64,000 nt of DNA from CAZDBS01 sp964503775 (GTDB lineage Bacteria; Patescibacteriota; Saccharimonadia; Saccharimonadales; CAZDBS01): the NCBI GenBank assembly GCA_964503775.1, contig CAZDBS010000003.1, positions 16,754-80,753 of the forward strand, given 5' to 3'. The notes under the pieces are model-generated. The model saw nothing but the letters and a program-made list of their open reading frames with translations, searched no databases and was not told where the DNA came from. Position numbers and translations under genes: made by a program. Shown here piece after piece: positions 41,123 to 49,514 of this stretch (positions are counted from its first letter, which is position 1; every line of letters starts with the position of its first letter).

Positions 41123-42373
41123 TTAAACAGCTAGTTTTTGGAACAATTGTTCCCTCGACATCATCGAGACGTCATCAGAAGTCCGACTCTTATACTCGAC
41201 ACCACCTTGCTCCAGCGTCTTATCGCTGATCACAACACGGTGTGGGATACCGAGGAGTTCGGCATCGGCAAATTTCTCACCTGGACGCGCATCGCGGTCG
41301 TCGTACAGTACGCTAACGCCTTTTTGCTCCAGTTGATCATGAAGTTCATCTGTAGCACGGACAACAAGCTCATTAGTGCCCACGGAGACGAGATAAACCC
41401 TCATCGGTGCTATATTCTCTGGCCAGACTAGGCCCTTGTCGTCACTCATGATCTCAGCTATGGTGCCCATCAATCGACTAACACCGATACCATAGCACCC
41501 CATGATGACAGTGATCATCTCGCCTTTTTCGTTTGGTAGCGTCAGACCAAAAGGTTCAGAGAATTTGGTGCCGAGACTAAAGATATTTCCGACTTCGATT
41601 CCTTTTACTTCCTCTAGCTTGTCTTTATCAACACCAAGCTCCTTGATCACATCGTCAGTGAACACCTCTTTGTTAATCGCCAGCTTTTTATCTCGATCGA
41701 GATAAATCGTATCTTCACCTGCATCAGACAACGTCTGGAACTCGTGACTGTACTTACTGAAAACTCCGCCACTCGCAAATGTTATGAACGTACGGTCACC
41801 AAGCCCAACTCTCTTAAATACATTCGCATAGGCCACTTTTGACTTCTCATAAAAAGCATCATGATCTTCCTGACTCAAAGCAAACGAGTACATGTCTTTC
41901 ATGAGGAATTCACGGCCTCTCATCAGACCGCTCTTAGATCGAAGCTCGTTGCGAAATTTTGTCTGTACCTGATAGATAGCTAATGGCAAGTCTTTATAGG
42001 ACTTGGCAAAATTTTTAACAATCGGCGAGAGATTCTCTTCGTGAGAAAATCCCAATCCCAGTTCGGTTCCATTGGCGAGTTTAGTCTTAAACCAGTTGTC
42101 GACAACTTCATCACTCCAGCGGTTGGTCGCCTCATAGCGTTCTTTGATTTGCAGCGCAGGCATGAGGATTTCTTGTCCACCGACTACGTTCATCTCCTCA
42201 CGAACAACATTCGCGATATTGTTGAGTACTCGTAATCCAAGTGGCAAAAACGAATATACACCTGCCATCTCTTTGTTAACAAATCCGGCACGAATCAGTA
42301 GCTGAGCGTTTTTTGCTGTCTCGTCTGCAGGCGCATCTCTTTGTGTCTTCGTAAAAAGTTGTGATTGTCTCAT
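41123..42373 (-). CDS. proS: Prolyl-tRNA synthetase without editing domain
   Basis: 416 aa, about 150 shorter than the common bacterial ProRS. Motif 1 and 2 are present (FRNELRSKSGLMRGREFLMKD in part) and motif 3 (MGCYGIGVSRLMGTIAE), plus the anticodon domain. The insertion (INS) domain that hydrolyses Ala-tRNA-Pro should lie between motifs 2 and 3; here the sequence goes from FSKYSHEFQTLSDAGED through about 60 residues straight to motif 3. Editing must be absent or done by a separate protein. TAGAAT 9 nt before the ATG. Confidence 0.95.
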   Translation of the reverse strand: MRQSQLFTKTQRDAPADETAKNAQLLIRAGFVNKEMAGVYSFLPLGLRVLNNIANVVREEMNVVGGQEILMPALQIKERYEATNRWSDEVVDNWFKTKLANGTELGLGFSHEENLSPIVKNFAKSYKDLPLAIYQVQTKFRNELRSKSGLMRGREFLMKDMYSFALSQEDHDAFYEKSKVAYANVFKRVGLGDRTFITFASGGVFSKYSHEFQTLSDAGEDTIYLDRDKKLAINKEVFTDDVIKELGVDKDKLEEVKGIEVGNIFSLGTKFSEPFGLTLPNEKGEMITVIMGCYGIGVSRLMGTIAEIMSDDKGLVWPENIAPMRVYLVSVGTNELVVRATDELHDQLEQKGVSVLYDDRDARPGEKFADAELLGIPHRVVISDKTLEQGGVEYKSRTSDDVSMMSREQLFQKLAV

Positions 42374-42382
42374 GTTAGTGAC

Positions 42383-42388
42383 ATTCTA
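42383..42388 (-). promoter_or_regulatory. -10 box (TAGAAT) of proS
   Basis: TAGAAT on the minus strand 9 nt before the proS ATG. Confidence 0.4.
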
Positions 42389-42399
42389 GCACGCACTTC

Positions 42400-43122
42400 T
42401 TAGGCTTTGTAAATAAACAACACCAGGAAAGCGAGGCAGTTTTTGATGGAATGGAGCGCGATACTCGGCCATAATGACTCGGTTTTCTCGTACAGATATA
42501 TAAGGAAAAATGACAATATAAAGGTGTCGATGCTGATATTCCACTGCATGTGTGCCAGACCAAATAAACCGCTGGTGAGCAGCGCGGCCATGACCGGTCC
42601 GGCCTTCGATTTGAAGCCCTTGTATAGAAACCCCCTGAATAGCACTTCCTCGGTAATCGGTACCAGTACCACAAGAATCATAAAGACGATCCCGAGGCGC
42701 AAAGATCCGCTGATGCTCGTGCTAAATGGAATACTCTGGTTCTCGTCAGCGTTAAATCCTGGAAATATATGCGACAGCCAACTGATAGTCAGAGCCGTAA
42801 CTATGAAATATGCGACATAGGTGGGGATTGCCCAGAAGACACTCAGTGCATGTTTAAGCCTTAGCCCCAACACTCCGAGATCAGATTTGTGTAGTTTGAT
42901 ATAGCCGATGACGACAGCTAACGTCAGAATCTCGACGAGTGAGGTTATAAGTATCGAGCCGAAGGACTGGTCCTCAAGACTTAGGCCAAATGCCGACATC
43001 ACTAACAGAGCTATGATTTGCGGCAATATATAGGCTAGTGTGGCTACACCCAGTCCGCTCCACGGCCCCCACCATACCCGCTGTTCGCTCCGAATAGTAT
43101 CAAGAGACCTTGCTTGCATCAT
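42400..43122 (-). CDS. CPBP (CAAX/Abi) membrane protease
   Basis: 240 aa with about seven membrane helices. The three CPBP motifs are in order: TEEVLFRGFL (EExxxR), FGLAH and HSIKN. Bacterial members process or protect against peptides, or act in envelope maturation; the substrate is unknown. The start overlaps the rseP stop as TAATG, so two intramembrane proteases are made from one transcript. Confidence 0.9.
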   Translation of the reverse strand: MMQARSLDTIRSEQRVWWGPWSGLGVATLAYILPQIIALLVMSAFGLSLEDQSFGSILITSLVEILTLAVVIGYIKLHKSDLGVLGLRLKHALSVFWAIPTYVAYFIVTALTISWLSHIFPGFNADENQSIPFSTSISGSLRLGIVFMILVVLVPITEEVLFRGFLYKGFKSKAGPVMAALLTSGLFGLAHMQWNISIDTFILSFFLIYLYEKTESLWPSIALHSIKNCLAFLVLFIYKA

Positions 43123-44249
43123 TAGTTCCGCAGATGCCCAATATCTAGGAAGGCTACGAGTACGAAAAGTAATAGGAATAAGGCCACACCGCTACCGTAG
43201 ATAATTTTCTCTGAAGTTGGGGTCAGTTCCTTGCGTAGCAGCCGATAAGCCAGGGTTACGAATAACTTACCGCCGTCTGCCGGTGGAATCGGCAAGATAT
43301 TAATCACAGCCAAGCTGATAGAGATGATACCGAGTAACATCACCATATAGCGAGCATCGATGTTGCTCGTCTCTTTCAGACTATCGACAGTTCTAATCGG
43401 CCCGCCAATAGCATCTTTGGCTTTGCTCGCCTGGCCTGTTACTAAATTGTTAAGCGTCCAGCCGATGCCACGAATCGTTACGTCACTGTATTGAACGGTC
43501 AGAGCCGCCCCAACAACCGGTGCCGACCAGGTCGAGCGACGAAAAGACACGCCGGGTTCAGCGTAGTGAACGCCGAGATACCCCTTATTGTCATTATTGT
43601 CAGCATTCAGCGTAGTGGACGTTGTTTTCGCCAGTCCAGCACGTCGGTACTCGATCTCGACCGTCTCTCCGGCATTGTCACGAGTTATACGACTGAGGTC
43701 ATCAGCCTTTTTGACATCCTGATTGTCTACTTTTGTGATCTGGTCGTCACGCTGCAACCCAGCCTTCTCGGCAGGACTGCCTGACAACACCGATTCGACG
43801 ACGATAACGTCTTTTACTCGCTTTGCACCCAGTTCTTTGGTATCGCTTTGAACAGTAAATTGTTCTTTGTTATAGAACTCCAGATTTTCCAGGTTCATAA
43901 CCGGCATACCAACCCAGGCTAAAATCGTAAAGATCGCAAAGGCAGCGACGATATTCATGAGAACACCCGCAACGACGATTTTGACCTTGCTTCTCAGAGA
44001 TGCGGCGCCGTAACTACCAGGCTCAGTATCGGTGTCGTGCTCGCCTTTGAGCTGGACAAAACCACCCAGCGGCAGGGCGTTGATACTATAGAGAGTCCCG
44101 TTTTTTTTGAATCGTTTGCCATACAATCGTGGTGGGAAAAACACCCCAAACTCTTCGACTTCGACCCCGTTTCGCTTGGCCGCTAGGTAGTGTCCAAACT
44201 CGTGGACAATTATGAGGGCGATGAAGATAAGGATTCCGATAACAAACAT
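43122..44249 (-). CDS. rseP: Site-2 intramembrane metalloprotease RseP
   Basis: 375 aa. Zinc motif HEFGH at 16-20 in the first membrane helix, one PDZ domain (SGSPAEKAGLQRDDQI), and the third metal ligand in NILPIPPADGG near residue 330. Cleaves membrane-bound signalling or signal-peptide substrates. The start overlaps uppS as TGATG. In most bacteria cdsA and dxr lie between uppS and rseP; both are missing here. Confidence 0.95.
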   Translation of the reverse strand: MFVIGILIFIALIIVHEFGHYLAAKRNGVEVEEFGVFFPPRLYGKRFKKNGTLYSINALPLGGFVQLKGEHDTDTEPGSYGAASLRSKVKIVVAGVLMNIVAAFAIFTILAWVGMPVMNLENLEFYNKEQFTVQSDTKELGAKRVKDVIVVESVLSGSPAEKAGLQRDDQITKVDNQDVKKADDLSRITRDNAGETVEIEYRRAGLAKTTSTTLNADNNDNKGYLGVHYAEPGVSFRRSTWSAPVVGAALTVQYSDVTIRGIGWTLNNLVTGQASKAKDAIGGPIRTVDSLKETSNIDARYMVMLLGIISISLAVINILPIPPADGGKLFVTLAYRLLRKELTPTSEKIIYGSGVALFLLLFVLVAFLDIGHLRN

Positions 44250-44980
44250 CAGGCACCCATTCTCCGCTGACGTTTGGCATAGACACTGAGTGCCTCATCG
44301 AGGTCCTCGACAGTAAAAGCCGGCCAGTTCTTCTCGGCGAAATAAAACTCGGCGTAAGCACAACGCCATAGCATAAAGTTACTTATCCGCTCCTCGCCTG
44401 ATGTCCGGATGACTAGATCGACGTCAGGGATATTAGAGGCGTACAAATGATTTTGAATTACATCGGGTGTCACTTGGTCAGGCGTAATCCCCTCCACCAT
44501 CATACGTTTCATTGCATCAGCAATTTCCAATCGCCCACCATAGTTAAAACACAGTGCCATGACACCCCCAGTATTGTCTTTGGTAACTTCCTCGGCGTGT
44601 CGGATAGCTTTTACCAACTCAGGACTGACCATGTCTGGGACTCCAAGCCATTGAACGCGCACGTTTTGGGCGTGCATTTCTTTGAGATCATTTTTTACCA
44701 TACGCTTGGCCAGTCCCATGATGTACTCGACTTCTTCTTTGGACCGCTGCCAGTTCTCAGTTGAGAAAATATATACTGAGATATATTTGACTCCGCGTTC
44801 ACGGGCAGCCTCAGATATAGTCTTCAGATTTTTATAACCTTGCAAGTGACCCTTGTAGGCTGGTAGGCCTTGGGAGCGAGCCCAGCGACGATTACCGTCC
44901 AGGATTAAACCAAGATGCACTGGCACGATTTCCTCGGTTTGAGATATGACCGGTTTGGGAGCAGCAGTTTTAGTAGCCAT
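44249..44980 (-). CDS. uppS: Isoprenyl (undecaprenyl) diphosphate synthase
   Basis: 243 aa cis-prenyltransferase with the catalytic Asp28 in LGLILDGNRRWA, FSTENWQRSKEEV and the C-terminal DLVIRTSGEERISNFMLWR. Makes the lipid carrier for peptidoglycan from isopentenyl diphosphate. It begins 2 bp after the frr stop. With no dxr in its usual place, the precursor may be obtained from outside or by another route. Confidence 0.96.
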   Translation of the reverse strand: MATKTAAPKPVISQTEEIVPVHLGLILDGNRRWARSQGLPAYKGHLQGYKNLKTISEAARERGVKYISVYIFSTENWQRSKEEVEYIMGLAKRMVKNDLKEMHAQNVRVQWLGVPDMVSPELVKAIRHAEEVTKDNTGGVMALCFNYGGRLEIADAMKRMMVEGITPDQVTPDVIQNHLYASNIPDVDLVIRTSGEERISNFMLWRCAYAEFYFAEKNWPAFTVEDLDEALSVYAKRQRRMGA

Positions 44981-44982
44981 AT

Positions 44983-45546
44983 CTAGACCGTCATTATCTC
45001 TTTCTCTTTGGCAGCAGCCAGAGATTCGGCTTGGTTTTTGGCATCTGCCATAAAGTCATCTATCTGCTTCTCGAGTCTCATCGCATCGTCCTCGCTCAAT
45101 GATTTAGTCTTCTTGGCCTGATCCACGTCCTTCAGAACATCATGCCTGATGCCACGGAGAGCTATCATTGTTTCTTCAACTTTCTCGCCAAGTTGTTTGA
45201 CGATTTGTTGACGGCGCTCTGTCGTGAGCGCTGGGATCGGTACGCGAACTACTCGCCCATCATCAATAGGATTCATGCCGAGTGATTGATCGTCACGGAT
45301 GGCACTAGCTATGGCTTGGATGTTGCTGGGGTCAAATGGGCTAATCTGGAGCAGCTGGGCCTCGGGAGCAGTGACCGCTGCGACCTGTATAAGTGGCATC
45401 GGAGTGCCGTAGGCTTGGACTATGACGCCCTCAAGCATACTGGGATGGGCTCTGCCTGTCCGAACTTTTTTCAACTCATCTTGGAGATGGCTGAGGGCTT
45501 GTGTGAATTTTTGTTTGGCTTGATCTACACTGAACGCTGGGTTCAT
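44983..45546 (-). CDS. frr: Ribosome recycling factor
   Basis: 187 aa. ATG with AAGGAGG at ideal spacing (a TTG one codon earlier is rejected). Two domains: three-helix bundle with LKKVRTGRAHPSMLEG and GIRHDVLKDVDQAKK, and a small beta domain with RVPIPALTTERRQQIVK. Splits the post-termination ribosome together with EF-G. Confidence 0.97.
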   Translation of the reverse strand: MNPAFSVDQAKQKFTQALSHLQDELKKVRTGRAHPSMLEGVIVQAYGTPMPLIQVAAVTAPEAQLLQISPFDPSNIQAIASAIRDDQSLGMNPIDDGRVVRVPIPALTTERRQQIVKQLGEKVEETMIALRGIRHDVLKDVDQAKKTKSLSEDDAMRLEKQIDDFMADAKNQAESLAAAKEKEIMTV

Positions 45547-45581
45547 CAAAATTCCTCCTTCAGACTATTGTACAGGAAGAC

Positions 45582-46178
45582 CTAAGCAACTTCGCCGAGT
45601 TGCATACGAGTAAAGCGGCGCACGACGATGTTCTCGCCTAGCTTGGCAGCAGCCTCTTTGACAACGTCTCCTACAGTAACATCAGGGTTCTTCACAAACG
45701 ACTGCTCAAGCAGACATCGTTCGGCAAAATGCTTCTTCAGCATACCCTCCACGATTTGAGGGATCATGCTGTCGGGCTTGCCTTCGGATTTGGCCTTGTC
45801 ACCAAACTCTGCTTCGACCATTGTCTTGGCATCTGCAGGAACTTCTTCGACACTGACATATTCAGGCGCTAAAGCCGCAACATGCATGGCGATATCTTTG
45901 ACGAGGTCAGTGAATATCTCGTTACGAGCCACAAAGTCCGTCTCGCAGTTTACCTCGACAAGCACACCGATGCGGTTGTCGTGGTTGTAAGTACCGATGA
46001 CGCCTGAACGCGCCTCACGTTCGCCGCGTTTCTCGGCTTTGGTCAGACCTTTCTTGCGCATCGCCTCGAGGGCTTTGTCAAAATCACCTTTGCTCTCGGT
46101 CAGGGCTTGCTTGGCATCAGTCATTCCGACGCCAGTAAGTTCACGAAGCCTCTTGATCTCTTCGATAGTCGTTCCCAT
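45582..46178 (-). CDS. tsf: Elongation factor Ts (short form)
   Basis: 198 aa from the ATG giving MGTTIEEIKRLR, 1 nt after the rpsB stop with AAGGAGG before it; a longer reading would begin inside rpsB. Core motifs: LTGVGMTDAKQAL, and VEVNCETDFVARNEIF. Much shorter than the 283-aa E. coli protein, as in other short EF-Ts with one dimerisation module. Exchanges GDP on EF-Tu. Confidence 0.96.
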   Translation of the reverse strand: MGTTIEEIKRLRELTGVGMTDAKQALTESKGDFDKALEAMRKKGLTKAEKRGEREARSGVIGTYNHDNRIGVLVEVNCETDFVARNEIFTDLVKDIAMHVAALAPEYVSVEEVPADAKTMVEAEFGDKAKSEGKPDSMIPQIVEGMLKKHFAERCLLEQSFVKNPDVTVGDVVKEAAAKLGENIVVRRFTRMQLGEVA

Positions 46179-46179
46179 G

Positions 46180-46941
46180 TTACGCCTCCTTGCTTTTTGC
46201 TTCTTCACTTGTAGTTTCGATTGCAACCTCGGCTTTATCTTTGACTGGAGCTTTGACCTTAGCCTTGCCCTCATTTATCGCTGCCACGACGTAATCAGTA
46301 ATCAGTTGAATTGTCTTGATAGCGTCATCATTAGCTGGAATTGGGTATTTGATGACCGACGGATCGGCATTGCTGTCGCTGATCGCTACGACCGGTAGCC
46401 CAAGTCTGTTAGCTTCTTTGATCGCCAATTGATCGACAAGCATATCGGTTGCGAATACCAACCCCGGAACACCATTCAAGTTCTTGATACCGCCAAAAGA
46501 TTCGTTTAGTTTGTCGATTTCCTCCTGGAAACGCTGTACCTCTAGCTTGGAATATTTACTAGCCAATTCCCCACTCTCCATACGAGCTTCCAGATCTTTG
46601 AGATGCTTCACGCGTCCCATGATAGTTTTGGAATTGGTCAACATACCACCGAACCAACGCACCGTGACATAGGGCATACCCACAGCGACGGCCGCCTTCT
46701 CGACTATGCCTTTGCTCTGTTTCTTGGTACCAACAAGCAAAATTTGCTTACCACTGGCAGCCACCTGGGTTATGGCTGGTAGAGCAACCTCGAGGGCCTC
46801 AACCGTCTTGGTGAGGTCGATGATATGAGTACCGTCACGTTTGCTGTGGATGTATGGCGCCATCTTAGGGTGCCAACGACTAGACTGGTGGCCAAAATGA
46901 GCCCCGGCTTCGAGTAAAGCTTTAATATCGACTTGCGACAT
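46180..46941 (-). CDS. rpsB: 30S ribosomal protein uS2
   Basis: 253 aa with the uS2 blocks LLEAGAHFGHQSSRWHPKM, YIHSKRDGTHIIDLTKT, VGTKKQS, RWFGGMLTNSKTI and DSNADPSVIKYPIPANDDA. The last 25 residues are a charged Ala/Glu/Lys tail. Followed 1 bp later by tsf, the usual order. A structured leader of about 95 nt precedes it. Confidence 0.97.
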   Translation of the reverse strand: MSQVDIKALLEAGAHFGHQSSRWHPKMAPYIHSKRDGTHIIDLTKTVEALEVALPAITQVAASGKQILLVGTKKQSKGIVEKAAVAVGMPYVTVRWFGGMLTNSKTIMGRVKHLKDLEARMESGELASKYSKLEVQRFQEEIDKLNESFGGIKNLNGVPGLVFATDMLVDQLAIKEANRLGLPVVAISDSNADPSVIKYPIPANDDAIKTIQLITDYVVAAINEGKAKVKAPVKDKAEVAIETTSEEAKSKEA

Positions 46942-47040
46942 TAATAAATCCTTTCACTTCGCGTGTGACTTACCCACTACATCGGCCAAGCGGCCTCTGC
47001 GGGGAGGATCATTGCCTCACGCTGCTTTAATTTGACTTTG
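46942..47040 (-). promoter_or_regulatory. Structured leader of rpsB-tsf
   Basis: Between a TAAAAT box at 47043-47048 and the ATG. Three helices can nest: outer GCGTG/CACGC (47018-47022 with 46961-46965), inner GAGG/CCTC and GGCC/GGCC, leaving GAAAGGAT free as ribosome-binding site. Could mediate feedback by S2; not matched to a known motif by me. Confidence 0.4.
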
Positions 47041-47042
47041 CG

Positions 47043-47048
47043 ATTTTA
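47043..47048 (-). promoter_or_regulatory. -10 box (TAAAAT) of rpsB
   Basis: TAAAAT on the minus strand about 100 nt before rpsB; defines the leader. Confidence 0.4.
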
Positions 47049-47101
47049 ACAGATATACACCAGATGTACAAGCTTTGTTTGACTCACATCTGATATGAGG
47101 G

Positions 47102-47107
47102 TATAAT
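47102..47107 (+). promoter_or_regulatory. -10 box (TATAAT) of rpmE
   Basis: Perfect TATAAT on the plus strand 10 nt before the ATG at 47118. Confidence 0.55.
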
Positions 47108-47117
47108 CCACGAGATC

Positions 47118-47507
47118 ATGAAGAAAGACTTACACCCAGCCGAATATCGCCCTGTTGTCTTCGAAGACACTTCGAATGGTTTTCGAATTCTCACTCGCTC
47201 GACGATCAAGGCAGACGAGACAACCAAATGGGAGGACGGCAACGAGTACCCACTCGTCAAAGTCCACATCACCAGCGCTTCACATCCCTTCTACACTGGT
47301 CAAGAGAAGCTTCTAGACATCGAAGGCCGCGTCGACAAATTCAAAGCCCGCACTGCAGCCCGTGAAGCACACAAAGAGCTTCTCACAAATGCCGCCAAGA
47401 AAAAGACCAAGGTCAAAGCCAAAGTCCGTCCGACCGTTCAGAAGATTGGTGCTGCTGGCCCAAAACCTCAAGCCAAAAAACCCGCTTCTGATAAGCCCGC
47501 AGAGTAA
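47118..47507 (+). CDS. rpmE2: 50S ribosomal protein bL31, type B, with basic extension
   Basis: 129 aa. Residues 1-80 are a type B (zinc-free) bL31: MKKDLHPAEYRPVVFEDTS, then HITSASHPFYTGQEKLLDIEGRVDKF. The CxxC zinc sites of type A are absent. About 45 extra residues form a Lys/Ala/Pro-rich tail that probably runs into rRNA. Monocistronic, ended by a strong terminator. Confidence 0.93.
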   Translation: MKKDLHPAEYRPVVFEDTSNGFRILTRSTIKADETTKWEDGNEYPLVKVHITSASHPFYTGQEKLLDIEGRVDKFKARTAAREAHKELLTNAAKKKTKVKAKVRPTVQKIGAAGPKPQAKKPASDKPAE

Positions 47508-47524
47508 CTAAGTTAATCAGTCTG

Positions 47525-47555
47525 AAAAACACGAGTAGTTTTTGCTCGTGTTTTT
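47525..47555 (+). terminator. Terminator after rpmE
   Basis: Perfect 11-bp stem AAAAACACGAG/CTCGTGTTTTT with a 9-nt loop; its T-run ends just before the prfA -10 box. Confidence 0.88.
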
Positions 47556-47558
47556 CTA

Positions 47559-47564
47559 TAGGAT
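47559..47564 (+). promoter_or_regulatory. -10 box (TAGGAT) of prfA
   Basis: TAGGAT on the plus strand 6 nt before the prfA ATG and 3 nt after the rpmE terminator. The AGGA could alternatively act as a ribosome-binding site. Confidence 0.4.
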
Positions 47565-47570
47565 AAAGCT

Positions 47571-48629
47571 ATGGACGAAAAACTCACCGCGCTCCGTTCC
47601 GAACTCAGGATCCTCGAGGAGTTTTTTGCGCGTCCCGACGCCTATGCCGATCCTGAGGTCAGCAAAAAATCTCGACGCTTGAGTGAACTGAAACACATCA
47701 TCGAACTCTACGATCAAAAAGTAAGTCTGGGGAAGCAGATCTCGGAAGCCAGAGAACTTATGCAAGGTTCCGATATCGAGTTAGCCGAGCTTGCCAAATC
47801 AGAATTGAGCAATCTAGAGGCCACACTCGCCCAAACAGAAGTCGATTTGACTGAAGCACTAACCCCCAGAGATCCAAATGACTCTCGAGATGCGATTATC
47901 GAAATCCGAGCGGCGGCCGGTGGCGATGAATCATCTCTCTTCGCCGGCGAATTGTACCGCATGTACATCCGTTACTGTGAGCGGCACAACTTTAAGACCT
48001 CGTTAGTCAGTGAGAGTCCTTCGGAGGCTGGTGGATACAAAGAAATTATCTTCGCCGCCAAAGGTGAAAATGTCTTCCGTATGTTGAAATTCGAAGCTGG
48101 TGTGCACCGCGTTCAACGCGTCCCTGTCACCGAGTCGAGTGGACGAATCCATACCTCTACGGTCACTGTCGCCATCATGCCAGAAGCTGAAGAAACCGAC
48201 ATCGTCATCAGTCCGAACGATCTGCGAATCGACGTCTTTCGTTCCGGTGGTCATGGCGGCCAGTCGGTGAACACGACCGACTCAGCCGTACGGATTACCC
48301 ACCTTCCAACTGGACTCGTCGTCACTTGTCAGGACGAGAAAAGCCAAACCAGTAACAAAGAAAAAGCCATGAATGTTCTCAGGTCTCGTTTGTTAGCCCT
48401 AAAGATTGAGGGCGAACAAAAACAACTGTCTGACGCCCGTAAAAAACTCATCGGTTCAGGTGATCGATCTGAGAAAATCCGTACTTATAACTTCCCTCAA
48501 GACCGCATCACTGACCACCGCATCGGCTATACTCGCAGCAACTTACCCGCCGCTATGGATGGTGACATTGACGATCTAATCAACGCTTTGCATGACTACG
48601 AACGCCAGCTCATTACTACCGAAGCCTGA
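47571..48629 (+). CDS. prfA: Peptide chain release factor 1
   Basis: 352 aa. Reads UAA and UAG. N-terminal coiled coil (MDEKLTALRSELRILEEF), the hydrolysis loop RSGGHGGQSVNTTDSAVR, and the conserved AAAGGDESSLFAGELYRMY segment (in part) of RF1. The downstream prmC gene, which methylates the GGQ glutamine, overlaps its last 38 bp. Confidence 0.97.
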   Translation: MDEKLTALRSELRILEEFFARPDAYADPEVSKKSRRLSELKHIIELYDQKVSLGKQISEARELMQGSDIELAELAKSELSNLEATLAQTEVDLTEALTPRDPNDSRDAIIEIRAAAGGDESSLFAGELYRMYIRYCERHNFKTSLVSESPSEAGGYKEIIFAAKGENVFRMLKFEAGVHRVQRVPVTESSGRIHTSTVTVAIMPEAEETDIVISPNDLRIDVFRSGGHGGQSVNTTDSAVRITHLPTGLVVTCQDEKSQTSNKEKAMNVLRSRLLALKIEGEQKQLSDARKKLIGSGDRSEKIRTYNFPQDRITDHRIGYTRSNLPAAMDGDIDDLINALHDYERQLITTEA

Positions 48630-49467
48630 AACTATCAGCTCGTGGCTCCAAAAGGCGACTAAATCACTGAAAACAGTAGGTATCAGTACTGCTCGGCTCG
48701 ACGCCCTCATCCTACTAGAGGACAGTCTCGACAAGGACCGGAGCTACCTCCTCGCCCACCCCGAAATTACTGTACAAGGTCCGACCTTGTACAAGTTAAA
48801 TCAGCAGATTAGACAACGCGCCAAACATCAGCCACTCGCCTATATCCGTGGCAAGACGGAGTTCTATGGACGTGAATTTGTACTAAACAAGCACGTCCTC
48901 GAACCCCGCCCAGAATCCGAAACCATGATCGATCAGATGAAAGCACTGCACAAGGAAGGTCCTTGTACGGTGATTGATGTAGGGACAGGATCTGGAGCAA
49001 TTGCCATCACGGCTAAATTAGAACTCCCTGACGCAAATATTCACGCCATTGATATCGATCCAAAATGTCTCATCGTAGCTCGTAAAAACGCAAAGAGATA
49101 TGGCTCTAAGATCCATTTTCACAAGGGTGATTTACTCGAGCCACTACTCACAACCACTCCGCTGTACAGCGGATCACAATACACTATTATCTTGGCCAAT
49201 CTTCCCTACGTGCCTGATCACTATCAGATAAATGATGCCGCCATGATGGAACCACGAATAGCTATTTTTGGGGGTAAAGACGGATTGGATTTATATCGAA
49301 AACTATTCAAACAACTTGATAAATTCCCGGCTCAGTATGTTTTGACCGAATCGCTGCCATTCCAGCACTCTGATTTACAGAAGATTGCCAAGTCACACGG
49401 ATACACACAGATCGAAAGCCAAGACTTTATTCAAGTTTTTGTAAGTAGGTTTAGGAGTCAGGGTTAG
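48592..49467 (+). CDS. prmC: Release factor glutamine methyltransferase
   Basis: 291 aa. N-terminal helical bundle, then KTEFYGREFVLNKHVLEPRP, SAM motif VIDVGTGSGAIAI and the catalytic motif, which reads NLPY instead of the canonical NPPY. Methylates the Gln of the GGQ motif in RF1 and RF2. A 22-bp palindromic repeat lies inside the gene (encoding TPLYSGSQ) in the loop before NLPY. Overlaps prfA by 38 bp. Confidence 0.93.
   Translation: MTTNASSLLPKPETISSWLQKATKSLKTVGISTARLDALILLEDSLDKDRSYLLAHPEITVQGPTLYKLNQQIRQRAKHQPLAYIRGKTEFYGREFVLNKHVLEPRPESETMIDQMKALHKEGPCTVIDVGTGSGAIAITAKLELPDANIHAIDIDPKCLIVARKNAKRYGSKIHFHKGDLLEPLLTTTPLYSGSQYTIILANLPYVPDHYQINDAAMMEPRIAIFGGKDGLDLYRKLFKQLDKFPAQYVLTESLPFQHSDLQKIAKSHGYTQIESQDFIQVFVSRFRSQG
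49156..49177. repeat. Short dispersed palindrome, copy 2 (inside prmC)
   Basis: TCCGCTGTACAGCGGATCAC plus two matching bases upstream, one mismatch from copy 1 at 23392. The centre CCGCTGTACAGCGG is a perfect 14-bp palindrome. It keeps the prmC frame. Confidence 0.6.
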
Positions 49468-49514
49468 GTTTAGAAAAACAAGCCCTATCCTCAATCCTAT
49501 AATCTAACCTTATT

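Noticed and set aside
45582..46274. Longer tsf reading with a Lys/Arg-rich N-terminus
   Set aside because: The extra 32 codons overlap the end of rpsB; the ATG at 46178 has AAGGAGG and the family N-terminus.
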